Shown here piece by piece: positions 6,741 through 16,789 of a stretch of DNA of 64,000 nt. The DNA is from Bacteroides thetaiotaomicron VPI-5482. GTDB taxonomy: Bacteria; Bacteroidota; Bacteroidia; Bacteroidales; Bacteroidaceae. Below the pieces are notes generated by a model that was not told where the DNA came from, searched no databases, and saw nothing but the letters and a program-made list of their open reading frames with translations. Made by a program: the position numbers and the translations under genes. Where the stretch lies: NCBI RefSeq assembly GCF_000011065.1, contig NC_004663.1:2542001-2606000 (forward strand), in the 5' to 3' direction. How positions within the stretch are numbered: the stretch's first letter is position 1; each line of letters opens with the position of its first letter.

Positions 6741-9722
6741 TTGCGCGTTTCCTATGTAGGAATGACTCCGCAAACTGTTACGATCACACAAGGCGTTATC
6801 AAAGTAGTATTAAAAAGTGACGCCAAGTCACTAGACGAAGTCGTAGTAACGGCCATGGGTATCTCCCGCGAAAAGAAAGCGCTGGGATACGCCGTTCAGG
6901 ACGTGAAGTCAGACCAGCTGACACGCGCGGCCAACACCGACCTTGCAGGAGCACTACAAGGAAAAGTTTCGGGTGTGGACATCGCTCCCTCTTCCGGTAT
7001 GCCGGGTGCATCTTCCAAGATCACGATCCGCGGTTCCCGTTCGTTCACGGGCGACAATACACCTCTGTATGTCATCGACGGCATGCCGATCTCTTCCGCT
7101 GCCGACGTAACGACTACCGACAACGCTAACGGCGCCGCCTACGGTACCGACTACGCCAACCGTTCGGTGGACATCGACCCCAACGACATCGAAAGCATCA
7201 ACATCCTCAAAGGTCAGGCAGCTTCTGCCCTCTACGGTATGCGTGCGTCAAACGGTGTCATCGTCATCACCACCAAAAGCGGTAAAGGAGTGGCCAAAGG
7301 CAAACCGACGATCACATTCCGCAGCAATCTTTCGTTCGATGTCGTGTCTACACTGCCCGAACTGCAAAACGAATTCGGACAAGGCAGCGGCGGCTCATAC
7401 GACCCTTATTCCGGCCACAGCTGGGGACCGAAAATAGCCGACCTCGCCAACGATCCTACATACGGCGGCAACACCGACAACGCTTTCACCCAGAAAATGG
7501 GAAAACGTCAGGGACAATACTACGTGCCCCAACGTGCCGAAGCCGGTCTTGACCCGTGGGCAACGCCGAAAGCATACAACAACATGAAGGATTTCTTCGA
7601 CACCGGCATTACCTGGAGCAACAACGTCAACGTTTCCCAAAATCTGGACAAAGGAAACTACTCTTTCTCGCTGGGTAACAGCCACCAGGAAGGCATCATC
7701 CCGACTACCGGTATGGACAGATACAACGCCAAAATGTCTGCCGAAGTTCAGCTCAGCCCCAACTGGTCGACTGGCTTCAACGGTAACTTCGTGACTTCCA
7801 AGATAAAAAAGCAGTCTACCGCCAACTCCGGCGTGACGGCTACCATCTACAACGCTCCGGTGAGCTACAACATGAAAGGAATCCCCTCGCACGTCGAAGG
7901 CGACCCGTACGAGCAGAACACGTACCGCCAGGCATGGATCGACGACGCCTACTGGGCTGTGGACAACAATCTGTTCACCGAACGCTCGCAACGTTTCTTC
8001 GGAAACGCATTCGTGAAATTCACGACCAAATTCGGCACGGACAACCACAAACTGGACGTGAAATACCAACTCGGTGACGACGCCTACACCACCAACTACA
8101 GCGAAATCTACGGATACGGCAGTACAATGGCAGACACCGGCGACGCCATCGAATACCACTACAGCATCAACGAGCTGAACTCGCTGCTGACAGCTTCTTA
8201 CCGCTGGGACATCAACAAGGACTGGGTATTCGACGCCCTGATCGGTAACGAACTTGTAGAGAAAAGAACGCAATATGCCTTCTCCGAAGGGATGAACTTC
8301 AACTTCCCGGGATGGAACCACATCAACAATGCTTCTATCTACCAGAGTTCCAAGTCGTACAACAAGAAACGTACGGTAGGTAACTTTGCCAACCTGTCTC
8401 TGGCATGGAAAAACATGGTATACCTCAACGGAACAATCCGTAACGACGTCGTTTCAAATATGCCGCGCGACAATCGTTCGTTCACTTATCCTTCCGTATC
8501 GCTCGGATTTGTGTTCACCGAACTCGAACCGCTGAAAAACAACATCCTCACATTCGGTAAGCTGCGCGCATCGTACGCCGAAGTAGGTATGGCAGGCGAC
8601 TATATGCAAAGCTATTACTACACCCCGAGCTACGGCGGCGGATTCTTCAACGGCACGCCCATCGCCTACCCGATCAACGGAACGATGGCATATATCCCTT
8701 ATTATAAGGTGTATGACCCGAACCTGAAACCGCAGAACACGAAGTCATACGAAATCGGTGCCGACCTGACATTCTTCAACGGACTGTTCACTTTGAACTA
8801 TACCTACTCGCGTCAGAACGTAAAAGACCAGATCTTCGAAGTGCCTTTGTCCGGCTCTACCGGCTACGACAGCATGATCATGAACGGCGGTAAGATTCAT
8901 ACCAACTCGCACGAACTTACACTGGGAGTGTCGCCGGTCAACAACCGCAACTTCAAGCTCGACTTCGCTTTCAACTTCTCAAAGATCGACAACTACGTAG
9001 ACGAACTTGCACCGGGTGTTGAAAGCATCTATCTCGGCGGATTCGTCACTCCGCAGGTGCGTGCCGGTATCGGCGAGAAATTCCCCGTAGTATACGGCAG
9101 CACGTACAAGCGCAACAAGGCCGGACAGATCGTGGTAGACGCGAACGGACTTCCGCAGGTGGGCGAAGACGACGTGATCGGCCGGGTTTCTCCCGACTTC
9201 CGTCTGGGCTTCAACACGAATATCGAGCTTTACAAATTCCGTATCGCTGCCGTGTTCGACTGGAAACAAGGCGGACAAATGTACTGCGGTACTGCCGGTG
9301 AAATGAACTTCTACGGTGTCACCAAAGAATCGGGCGAAAAACGCAAGAGCAACTTCGTCGTTCCCAACACCGTGAAAGAAACCGGAACAGACGCGCAGGG
9401 CAACCCGACGTATGCCGCCAACGACATCGAAGTGACTAACGCACAGGCTTATTACACCCGCCTGCGTTCTATCAACGAATCTTATATCTACGATTCATCG
9501 TTCATCAAACTGCGTGAGCTTTCTGTAAGCTACCCGGTATACGCCAGCAAATGGCTAAACGTAGATGTAAACGTATTTGCCCGCAACCTCATCGTATGGT
9601 CCGAGCTGAAGGGATTCGACCCGGAAGCATCTCAGGGTAACGACAACATGGGAGGTGCCTTCGAGCGTTTCTCTCTGCCGGGAACTGCAAGCTACGGTTT
9701 TGGTGTAAATGTAAAATTCTAA
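6741..9722 (+). CDS. SusC/RagA-type TonB-dependent receptor, body (phase-OFF, no start)
   Basis: 993 codons, open back to about 6693, without a credible start or promoter of its own. It begins with the second half of the CPD domain (LRVSYVGMTPQTVTI), then a TonB-box-like SLDEVVVTAMGISREKKALG, the plug (LAGALQGKVSGVDI, SSKITIRGSRSFTG, PLYVIDGMPI, DIESINILKGQAASALYG, GVIVITTKSG), then a 22-strand-type barrel that ends in an aromatic (GFGVNVKF). With the 72 codons on the inverted segment it makes a full receptor of about 1,065 residues for TonB-powered uptake of a glycan or peptide with its SusD partner. The substrate is not readable, because no glycosidase or regulator gene accompanies the pair. 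Confidence 0.93.
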   Translation: MRVSYVGMTPQTVTITQGVIKVVLKSDAKSLDEVVVTAMGISREKKALGYAVQDVKSDQLTRAANTDLAGALQGKVSGVDIAPSSGMPGASSKITIRGSRSFTGDNTPLYVIDGMPISSAADVTTTDNANGAAYGTDYANRSVDIDPNDIESINILKGQAASALYGMRASNGVIVITTKSGKGVAKGKPTITFRSNLSFDVVSTLPELQNEFGQGSGGSYDPYSGHSWGPKIADLANDPTYGGNTDNAFTQKMGKRQGQYYVPQRAEAGLDPWATPKAYNNMKDFFDTGITWSNNVNVSQNLDKGNYSFSLGNSHQEGIIPTTGMDRYNAKMSAEVQLSPNWSTGFNGNFVTSKIKKQSTANSGVTATIYNAPVSYNMKGIPSHVEGDPYEQNTYRQAWIDDAYWAVDNNLFTERSQRFFGNAFVKFTTKFGTDNHKLDVKYQLGDDAYTTNYSEIYGYGSTMADTGDAIEYHYSINELNSLLTASYRWDINKDWVFDALIGNELVEKRTQYAFSEGMNFNFPGWNHINNASIYQSSKSYNKKRTVGNFANLSLAWKNMVYLNGTIRNDVVSNMPRDNRSFTYPSVSLGFVFTELEPLKNNILTFGKLRASYAEVGMAGDYMQSYYYTPSYGGGFFNGTPIAYPINGTMAYIPYYKVYDPNLKPQNTKSYEIGADLTFFNGLFTLNYTYSRQNVKDQIFEVPLSGSTGYDSMIMNGGKIHTNSHELTLGVSPVNNRNFKLDFAFNFSKIDNYVDELAPGVESIYLGGFVTPQVRAGIGEKFPVVYGSTYKRNKAGQIVVDANGLPQVGEDDVIGRVSPDFRLGFNTNIELYKFRIAAVFDWKQGGQMYCGTAGEMNFYGVTKESGEKRKSNFVVPNTVKETGTDAQGNPTYAANDIEVTNAQAYYTRLRSINESYIYDSSFIKLRELSVSYPVYASKWLNVDVNVFARNLIVWSELKGFDPEASQGNDNMGGAFERFSLPGTASYGFGVNVKF

Positions 9723-9743
9723 TTAGCTAAACGAAAGAAGATT

Positions 9744-11306
9744 ATGAAAAGATATGATAAAATAACCGGTGTACTGGCTGTTGCCGCTCTGTCTTTGTTC
9801 TCTGCTTGCTCGGAGGACACGATGGACAGAATCAACAAGGACCACGACCACACCACCAGTGTTGCCTCAAGATTTATCTTGGCAGATGTAATCACCTCTA
9901 CCGCTTTCTCCAACGCCAGCGGTGACATCAATACATACGCCTCTTCGTATATCGAATACGAAGTAGGTGTCGACAACCAGCTTTACTACGCCGAAGTCCG
10001 CGAAAACGAACCGTCGTCCTCGTCTACCTTCAATAACTCATGGAACGGCATCTATTCTTCATTGAAGAACGCCCGCATCATCATCGACCAATGTGGCGAA
10101 GGAGGCAGAGATCACGGCAACGACGTCACCCGGGGAATGGCCGAAGTGATGGCCGCTTACAACTGCGCACTGATTGCCGATTTCTTCGGTGATGCCCCGT
10201 GCAGTCAGGCTGCGCTGGTGGACGAAAAAGGCTCTCCGGTCTATATGACCCCGAAAATGGATACGCAACAGGAAATCTATACTCAAATCATCAGTTATCT
10301 CGACGACGCCATCGCCAATCTTCAGAAAGAAGACTTGGCAGACGTGACCGAGCAGGATTTCCTTTATGCCGGCGACGCGGACAAATGGCTGAAATTCGCT
10401 TACGGCCTGAAAGCCCGCTACACCATGAGACTGATCAACCGCTCAAGCAACAAATCGGCCGATTATGAAAAGGTGCTGGACTATGTAAGCAAATCGTTCA
10501 CTTCGGCTGACGACCAGGCTGCATTCGACATCTACGACTCTAACAACATCAACCCGTTCTACGGTTTCTACAACTCTCGTGCCGGATTCGGAGCCAGTAC
10601 AAGCCTCGGCACCAAGCTGTTGGCCTACAATGATCCGCGTGCCAACCGTGCTTTCTTCACTCCGATCGTCGACAAAAAACGTTCGCAGGTAGCAGCCAAC
10701 GATCCCAGCCTCGTTCCGGCTCCCAACGGTAGTCCGGATCAGAGTACGTCCAAATACGGTATCTCTGCATTCGTTTACGCCAAAACCGCACCGACCCTGC
10801 TGATGAGCTATCACGAACTGATGTTCCTGAAAGCAGAAGCTCTGTGCCGTCTGAACCGTGATGCGGAAGACGCGCTGAAAGAAGCGGTAGTAGCCGGCTT
10901 GCTGAATGCGGAAAACAGCATAAGCATTGCCATCAAGGAGTTGGGAAGCGGTTTGAACACCAATTCCAGCGAAGTAATCACGGAAACGTCTGCCGGAAAG
11001 TATTTCGACGACGTAGTGAAAGCGAAATATGCAGCCAACCCATTGCAGGAAACAATGATTCAGAAGTACCTTGCCATGTGGGGTGCCTCCGGTGAAGCCA
11101 CGGAGACGTACAACGATTTCCGTCGTATGAAGGGACTGAACGAAAACTTCATCACGCTGACCAACCCGAACAATTCCAGCAAATTCCCGCTGCGCTACCC
11201 ATACGGAAACAGCGACACAGCTGCCAACCCGGAAGTGAAAGCCGCTTACGGCAACGGTGACTACGTATACTCCGAACCCGTTTGGTGGGCAGGCGGAAGC
11301 CGATAA
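9744..11306 (+). CDS. SusD-like outer-membrane lipoprotein (SusD-like_2 type)
   Basis: 520 residues, 21 bp after the SusC body. The lipobox LFSAC puts the lipidated Cys at residue 22. The helical TPR-like core is recognisable: SSLKNARIIID, a region AYNCALIADFFGDAPCSQA, then KWLKFAYGLKARYTMRL. Late motifs are LMSYHELMFLKAEAL and WGASGEATETYNDFRRM, and it ends WWAGG. This matches the SusD-like_2 group rather than classical SusD. It caps the SusC channel on the cell surface and helps bind the ligand. With no promoter seen in the gap, it depends on the same invertible promoter and should be silent in this orientation. Confidence 0.93.
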   Translation: MKRYDKITGVLAVAALSLFSACSEDTMDRINKDHDHTTSVASRFILADVITSTAFSNASGDINTYASSYIEYEVGVDNQLYYAEVRENEPSSSSTFNNSWNGIYSSLKNARIIIDQCGEGGRDHGNDVTRGMAEVMAAYNCALIADFFGDAPCSQAALVDEKGSPVYMTPKMDTQQEIYTQIISYLDDAIANLQKEDLADVTEQDFLYAGDADKWLKFAYGLKARYTMRLINRSSNKSADYEKVLDYVSKSFTSADDQAAFDIYDSNNINPFYGFYNSRAGFGASTSLGTKLLAYNDPRANRAFFTPIVDKKRSQVAANDPSLVPAPNGSPDQSTSKYGISAFVYAKTAPTLLMSYHELMFLKAEALCRLNRDAEDALKEAVVAGLLNAENSISIAIKELGSGLNTNSSEVITETSAGKYFDDVVKAKYAANPLQETMIQKYLAMWGASGEATETYNDFRRMKGLNENFITLTNPNNSSKFPLRYPYGNSDTAANPEVKAAYGNGDYVYSEPVWWAGGSR

Positions 11307-11388
11307 AAATCGCTCTTAAAATCTCTCAAAGGAGAGACTTTACATAGAGTCGTTTCTGAACTCTAACAAATTAACGGAAACGAACAGA

Positions 11389-11420
11389 AATAGGCCGACC
11401 GTGAGGTCCGCCTATTTTAC
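11389..11420 (+). terminator. Terminator after susD
   Basis: A 12-bp stem (AATAGGCCGACC with GGTCCGCCTATT, one mismatch) with a GTGA loop, followed by T-rich DNA, 83 bp after the susD stop. Confidence 0.75.
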
Positions 11421-11469
11421 TTTTACAGCCTTCTGCCGAAAGTGTCGGGCAGAGGCATTCCAGACAATA

Positions 11470-11518
11470 CACCCGGATTGATACAGTAATATCCGGATTG
11501 ACATAGAAACGTCCGGAC
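11470..11518. repeat. Degenerate direct repeats
   Basis: Three units of about 20 bp containing (A/T)CCGGA(T/C): near 11473, 11492 and 11512. Together with the terminators and the array at 11645-11755, this explains most of the 437-bp gap 11307-11743, in which I see no gene. Confidence 0.45.
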
Positions 11519-11520
11519 AC

Positions 11521-11579
11521 AGCTGACGGGGATAATGTGGATTTTCATATAGTAAAAATCCATATTATCCCCGTCAGCT
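11521..11579. terminator. Strong 25-bp-stem hairpin, probably a bidirectional terminator
   Basis: 11521-11545 pairs with 11555-11579 (24 of 25 bases) around a 9-base loop. The T-run at 11542-11545 lies within the stem. It separates the rightward susCD unit from the leftward receiver gene. Confidence 0.65.
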
Positions 11580-11644
11580 ATTTGTTAATATCACAAATAC
11601 AAAACAGGAAAAAACACCCGAATTGTTATACCGTTTTTCTACTC

Positions 11645-11755
11645 AGCGATACCGTTTTGCCGGATAAAGATCATGTTTGCCGGAGCAAGGACCGGTTTAA
11701 CAAACAAAAAAGATCAGTCTACCGGACAAAAAAAGAGATCGGTTTACCAGACCAG
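11645..11755. repeat. Degenerate direct repeats (GATCxGTTTxCCGGA type)
   Basis: Five imperfect units of about 22-24 bp: near 11647 (GATACCGTTTTGCCGGA), 11668 (GATCATGTTTGCCGGA), 11689, 11713 (GATCAGTCTACCGGA) and 11738 (GATCGGTTTACC). They abut the 3' end of the leftward receiver gene. Function unknown. Confidence 0.55.
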
Positions 11756-12142
11756 TTCGGGGAAATACTTCGTCAGCGTATTGCGCAGAATCGACAGTGT
11801 GATCGGTTTCACCAGCACTTCGCTCGCTCCCGCGTTCATCGCATTCTCCTTGTCAGAGCTGAAAGCGTAGGCGGTCTGCATGATAATAGGGATTTCCTTG
11901 TTTTCTCCGCGGATGATTTTCGTAGCATCCAGTCCGTTCATCACAGGCATTTTGATGTCCATCAGGATCGCTTTGGCCTCGTTGCCGTATTCCTTGAACA
12001 GTGCCACGATTTCTTCGCCATTCTTGGCCCACTGTATATCACATTTCTTTCCGATGATTGCTTTGATCAGTTTGAAGTTGCTGTCGTCGTCCTCAGCCAC
12101 TAAGATAAGAGGTCTGAATTCATTTGTTTGTCCGCCTTCCAT
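11744..12142 (-). CDS. Stand-alone response-regulator receiver domain protein
   Basis: 132 residues, a single CheY-like domain with no output domain. Conserved positions are all present: the acidic pocket ED-D-D at 17-20, phospho-acceptor Asp62 in LMDIKMPVMNG, Thr90 in IIMQTA and Lys112 in VKP. Phosphorylation by a partner histidine kinase is inferred; no kinase gene is nearby. Such proteins relay phosphate or bind another protein when phosphorylated. It is monocistronic and divergent from the ABC-F gene. Confidence 0.88.
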   Translation of the reverse strand: MEGGQTNEFRPLILVAEDDDSNFKLIKAIIGKKCDIQWAKNGEEIVALFKEYGNEAKAILMDIKMPVMNGLDATKIIRGENKEIPIIMQTAYAFSSDKENAMNAGASEVLVKPITLSILRNTLTKYFPELVW

Positions 12143-12255
12143 ATCGTTTCTATATTATTTTTAAAATTATTCTCTAAAATTACTTTTTAGTCAACATATT
12201 TCAGTTAATAATGCTTTTCAGCCCGCAAGTTATAAAAAAGATTGATATATTTCGC

Positions 12256-12263
12256 TATCTTTG
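12256..12263 (+). promoter_or_regulatory. Bacteroides -7 box (TATCTTTG)
   Basis: TATCTTTG lies 23 bp before the ABC-F ATG at 12287, so the leader would be short. Position and consensus match other boxes in the window. Confidence 0.6.
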
Positions 12264-12286
12264 CGCCTCAAATTATAAAGAATTGT

Positions 12287-13924
<1,638 letters not shown>

Positions 13925-14011
13925 TAAACAATAAAAAGACATTATCTGCTTTAGGTGAAAGAAAAAGTATTTGTATATTTGTCACATAATATCTGAAACA
14001 GATAATTTAAA

Positions 14012-14593
14012 ATGGATGAAACGAGGCAGTTATACATTATAAGCGGATGCAACGGAGCTGGTAAAACAACAGCTTCTTATACTGTACTGCCCGAAATATT
14101 ATTGTGCAAAGAATTTGTCAATGCAGACGAAATAGCCAAAGGACTATCGCCTTTCAATCCGGAAAGCATGGCTATCGAAGCCGGACGTCTGATGTTGAAA
14201 CGTATTGACGAACTATTGGCTACAAGAACCAGTTTCTCCATCGAAACGACATTAGCGACTCGCTCGTACACACGGCTCATCACAAGAGCACAGAGTGCCG
14301 GATACAAAGTAAGCCTGATCTATTTTTGGCTAAACTCTCCGGAACTTGCTGTCAACCGTGTATTGCAACGGGTCAACGAAGGCGGGCATAACGTGCCCAT
14401 TGATACAATCTACCGCCGCTATCAGGCAGGCATAAACAACCTGTTCCGAATATATGCGCCACGTGTAGACTATTGGCTATTAGCAGATAACAGTGTTTCT
14501 CCCCGAGTGATTGTAGCCGAAGGCTGCCAGCAAGGTGAGGACCGGATATACGAACTTGAACTTTTTAATCGCATCAAGAGTTATGTCAAATAA
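14012..14593 (+). CDS. Zeta-toxin-like kinase
   Basis: 193 residues. The P-loop GCNGAGKTT (12-20), ADEIAKGLSPFNPE (about 38-51) and FSIETTLATRSYTRLI (about 74-89) match the zeta toxin/AAA_33 family, which phosphorylates UDP-N-acetylglucosamine or related substrates. A late Arg-rich segment (INNLFRIYAPRVDYWLLADN) is also typical of the Bacteroides version. The gene overlaps a 70-residue partner gene by 11 bp. In classical systems the epsilon antitoxin is encoded first and is unlike this partner. Many chromosomal relatives are not proven toxins, so toxicity is uncertain. Confidence 0.8.
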   Translation: MDETRQLYIISGCNGAGKTTASYTVLPEILLCKEFVNADEIAKGLSPFNPESMAIEAGRLMLKRIDELLATRTSFSIETTLATRSYTRLITRAQSAGYKVSLIYFWLNSPELAVNRVLQRVNEGGHNVPIDTIYRRYQAGINNLFRIYAPRVDYWLLADNSVSPRVIVAEGCQQGEDRIYELELFNRIKSYVK

Positions 14594-14795
14594 TGAAATG
14601 CAAGAATTGAGTGATAAACTGCGGCGCGGGCTCCAACTGGCCGAACAACGGCTACTGGAAAGAAATGCCCGTCACGGAAAACTCCTCAGTCAAGGGACGC
14701 CCGATGGAAAAGTGATTTACGTCTCCGCCACAGAATTGCTCGAACGCTTGCAGAAGCAAGAAAAAGAGAAAAGTAAAGAGTCGGAAAAAGAATAA
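14583..14795 (+). CDS. Small partner of the zeta-like kinase (possible antitoxin)
   Basis: 70 residues from the ATG at 14583, which overlaps the kinase stop by 11 bp, so translation is coupled. It is helical and charged: SDKLRRGLQLAEQRLLERNA, then a short strand KVIYVSATELLERL, and a Lys/Glu tail. There is no membrane segment. Size and tight coupling fit an antitoxin or regulatory subunit, although the order toxin-then-antitoxin is unusual. I do not recognise the family by name. Confidence 0.55.
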   Translation: MSNNEMQELSDKLRRGLQLAEQRLLERNARHGKLLSQGTPDGKVIYVSATELLERLQKQEKEKSKESEKE

Positions 14796-14891
14796 TTGAA
14801 GTTTTATAATAAAGCAACAACCGGAGCTCTATAATAAAGTAAAAAGATATTGGAAGTTTTACAAAATTAGAAAGCTCTATATAAATAAAGG

Positions 14892-15302
14892 ATGAAAGGG
14901 AAGAAACGATTCATAGTAACGATGCTATTCTTTATCAACATCATTATGTTGGTAGCCGCCGTTATTCCCCATCACCACCACCCCAACGGGATGATCTGCA
15001 TGAAGCAGGACCAACCGGTAGAGCAGCAATGCCCCAACCACCATCATCACCCCGCAAGCGATTCATGTTGCAGCAGCGAATGCATGACCCGCTTCCACTC
15101 TCCCATCCCCTCCGTGCACACGGACAGCGGACCGAATTACGTATTCGTCGCCACCCTGTTTACGGATACGATCATCGAACATTTATTACGACCGCAGGAA
15201 AGACGAGTCAAAAATTACTACATCTATCGTGAATCCCTGCACGGTACGAAAATACCTCGTACCTCCTCACTTCGGGCCCCTCCCTACTCTGTTTTTGCAT
15301 AA
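14892..15302 (+). CDS. His/Cys-rich exported protein upstream of metal efflux genes
   Basis: 136 residues. Residues 8-26 are a hydrophobic signal or anchor segment. The exported part has two His clusters (HHHHP at about 27 and HHHHP at about 54) and a Cys group (CCSSEC at about 62-67), which suggest metal binding. The C-terminal half is predicted to be mostly strand and loop. It lies 87 bp before the RND adaptor gene, itself His-rich, and likely belongs to the same metal-response locus (periplasmic sensor, buffer or chaperone). Small His-rich proteins of this type recur beside Bacteroides CzcCBA-like operons. The role is inferred. Confidence 0.6.
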   Translation: MKGKKRFIVTMLFFINIIMLVAAVIPHHHHPNGMICMKQDQPVEQQCPNHHHHPASDSCCSSECMTRFHSPIPSVHTDSGPNYVFVATLFTDTIIEHLLRPQERRVKNYYIYRESLHGTKIPRTSSLRAPPYSVFA

Positions 15303-15321
15303 TGACGTAAATGCAAGCAAG

Positions 15322-15346
15322 TTGCATCTGCGTTACTCTATCTTTG
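15322..15346 (+). promoter_or_regulatory. Promoter of the metal-efflux operon
   Basis: TTGC at 15322-15325 and TATCTTTG at 15339-15346, spaced as in the Bacteroides -33/-7 consensus, 43 bp before the adaptor ATG. Confidence 0.65.
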
Positions 15347-15388
15347 TAGCGTACAAAAACAGTAAAACTTAGTAGGAAAACAACATTT

Positions 15389-16660
15389 ATGAAGAAACTT
15401 ATCTTTATAGGAGTCATGGGATTATTCGTCCTGGGCTCTTGCAATAGTAAAAATACTGGTCATGAAGGGCATGACCACGAGACCGTCACACACAATCATG
15501 ATGAACACGAAGGACATGACCACGAAGCGGAAGGTCATGACCACGAAGCCGAAGGAGCCGACCATTCACACGAAGGTGAATGCAGCGGAGGACACGATCA
15601 CGGCAAAGCTGCCACCAGCGAACCCGCCGACGAGCACAGCGATGAAATCATCCTCCCGAAAGCGAAAGCTAACGCTGCCGGTGTAAAGGTAAATGCTATC
15701 ACACCGGCCCCCTTCCAGCAAGTCATCAAGACAAGCGGACAGGTACTCGCTGCCCAAGGCGACGAATCGGTGGCTGTAGCCACGGTGGCCGGAGTCGTTT
15801 CTTTCCGCGGCAAGGTGACGGAAGGAATGAGCGTCGGTCGCGGCACTCCGCTGGTGACTATTTCTTCGCACAACATCGCCGACGGTGACCCCGTACAACG
15901 TGCCCGAATCGCTTACGAAGTATCCAAAAAGGAATACGAACGAATGAAGTCGCTCGTCAAAAACAAGATTGTGTCCGATAAGGATTTCGCACAGGCGGAG
16001 CAGAACTACGAAAACGCCCGTATCAGCTACGAAGCGCTCGCCAAAAACCACTCGGCCATCGGTCAGAATATCACCGCGCCCATTGCCGGATACGTGAAAA
16101 GTATTCTGGTCAATGAGGGAGACTACGTAACCATCGGTCAGCCACTGGTCAGCGTGACACAGAACCGCCGGCTTTTCCTCCGTGCCGAAGTATCGGAAAA
16201 ATACTACCCGTATCTCCGCACAATCAGTTCCGCCAATTTCCGGACACCTTATAATAATGAGGTCTACGAACTGAATGAACTGAGCGGCAGACTGCTTTCC
16301 TTCGGGAAAACTTCCGGAGACAACTCTTTCTACGTGCCCGTCACCTTCGAATTTGACAATAAAGGAGAAGTGATTCCGGGATCATTCGTCGAAGTTTATC
16401 TGCTTTCCTCCCAACTGGAAAACGTGATATCCGTGCCCCGCACCGCCCTGACGGAAGAGCAAGGCATCTTCTTCGTCTACCTGCAACTCGATGAAGAAGG
16501 CTACAAGAAACAGGAAGTGACCCTCGGCGCCGACAATGGCAAAAGTGTACAAATCCTGACCGGAATCAAACCCGGAGACCGTGTAGTGACCGAAGGCGCA
16601 TACCAAGTTCGCCTGGCAAGCGCAAGCAACGCCATCCCTGCCCACAGTCATGAGCACTAG
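15389..16660 (+). CDS. RND efflux periplasmic adaptor (CzcB/CusB-like), His-rich lipoprotein
   Basis: 423 residues. The lipobox VLGSC puts the lipidated Cys at residue 18. Residues 24-75 are a His/Asp/Glu-rich segment (repeats of GHDHEAE), a likely metal-binding sensor or sponge. The adaptor follows: beta-barrel and lipoyl halves (VAGVVSFRGKVTEGMSVGRG; ITAPIAGYVKSILVNEGDYV), an alpha-hairpin around 185-225, and a membrane-proximal end GIKPGDRVVTEGAYQV. It links the inner-membrane pump (next gene) to the TolC-like channel. The His-rich tail favours Zn, Co, Ni or Cu over drugs; the exact metal is not readable. Confidence 0.9.
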   Translation: MKKLIFIGVMGLFVLGSCNSKNTGHEGHDHETVTHNHDEHEGHDHEAEGHDHEAEGADHSHEGECSGGHDHGKAATSEPADEHSDEIILPKAKANAAGVKVNAITPAPFQQVIKTSGQVLAAQGDESVAVATVAGVVSFRGKVTEGMSVGRGTPLVTISSHNIADGDPVQRARIAYEVSKKEYERMKSLVKNKIVSDKDFAQAEQNYENARISYEALAKNHSAIGQNITAPIAGYVKSILVNEGDYVTIGQPLVSVTQNRRLFLRAEVSEKYYPYLRTISSANFRTPYNNEVYELNELSGRLLSFGKTSGDNSFYVPVTFEFDNKGEVIPGSFVEVYLLSSQLENVISVPRTALTEEQGIFFVYLQLDEEGYKKQEVTLGADNGKSVQILTGIKPGDRVVTEGAYQVRLASASNAIPAHSHEH

Positions 16661-16789
16661 CGGCAAGGTGCCGCATCCAAGTTCTCTTGCGGCACACACA
16701 GAACTCATTTATAGTCACGCAAGTTTATCCCCTGCCCGGCACTGCTCAAAAGTAAACCGGGAGGAACCTAACTTAATCAATGAAATATC

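Noticed and set aside
7395..8321. 308-codon minus-strand frame inside the SusC body
   Set aside because: Antisense shadow of a GC-richer coding sequence; His/Val-rich without domain features, whereas the plus strand encodes a clear TonB-dependent receptor.
11521..11579. Inverted repeats of a second invertible switch
   Set aside because: The arms are only 9 bases apart and no promoter or coding joint lies between them; a terminator fits better.
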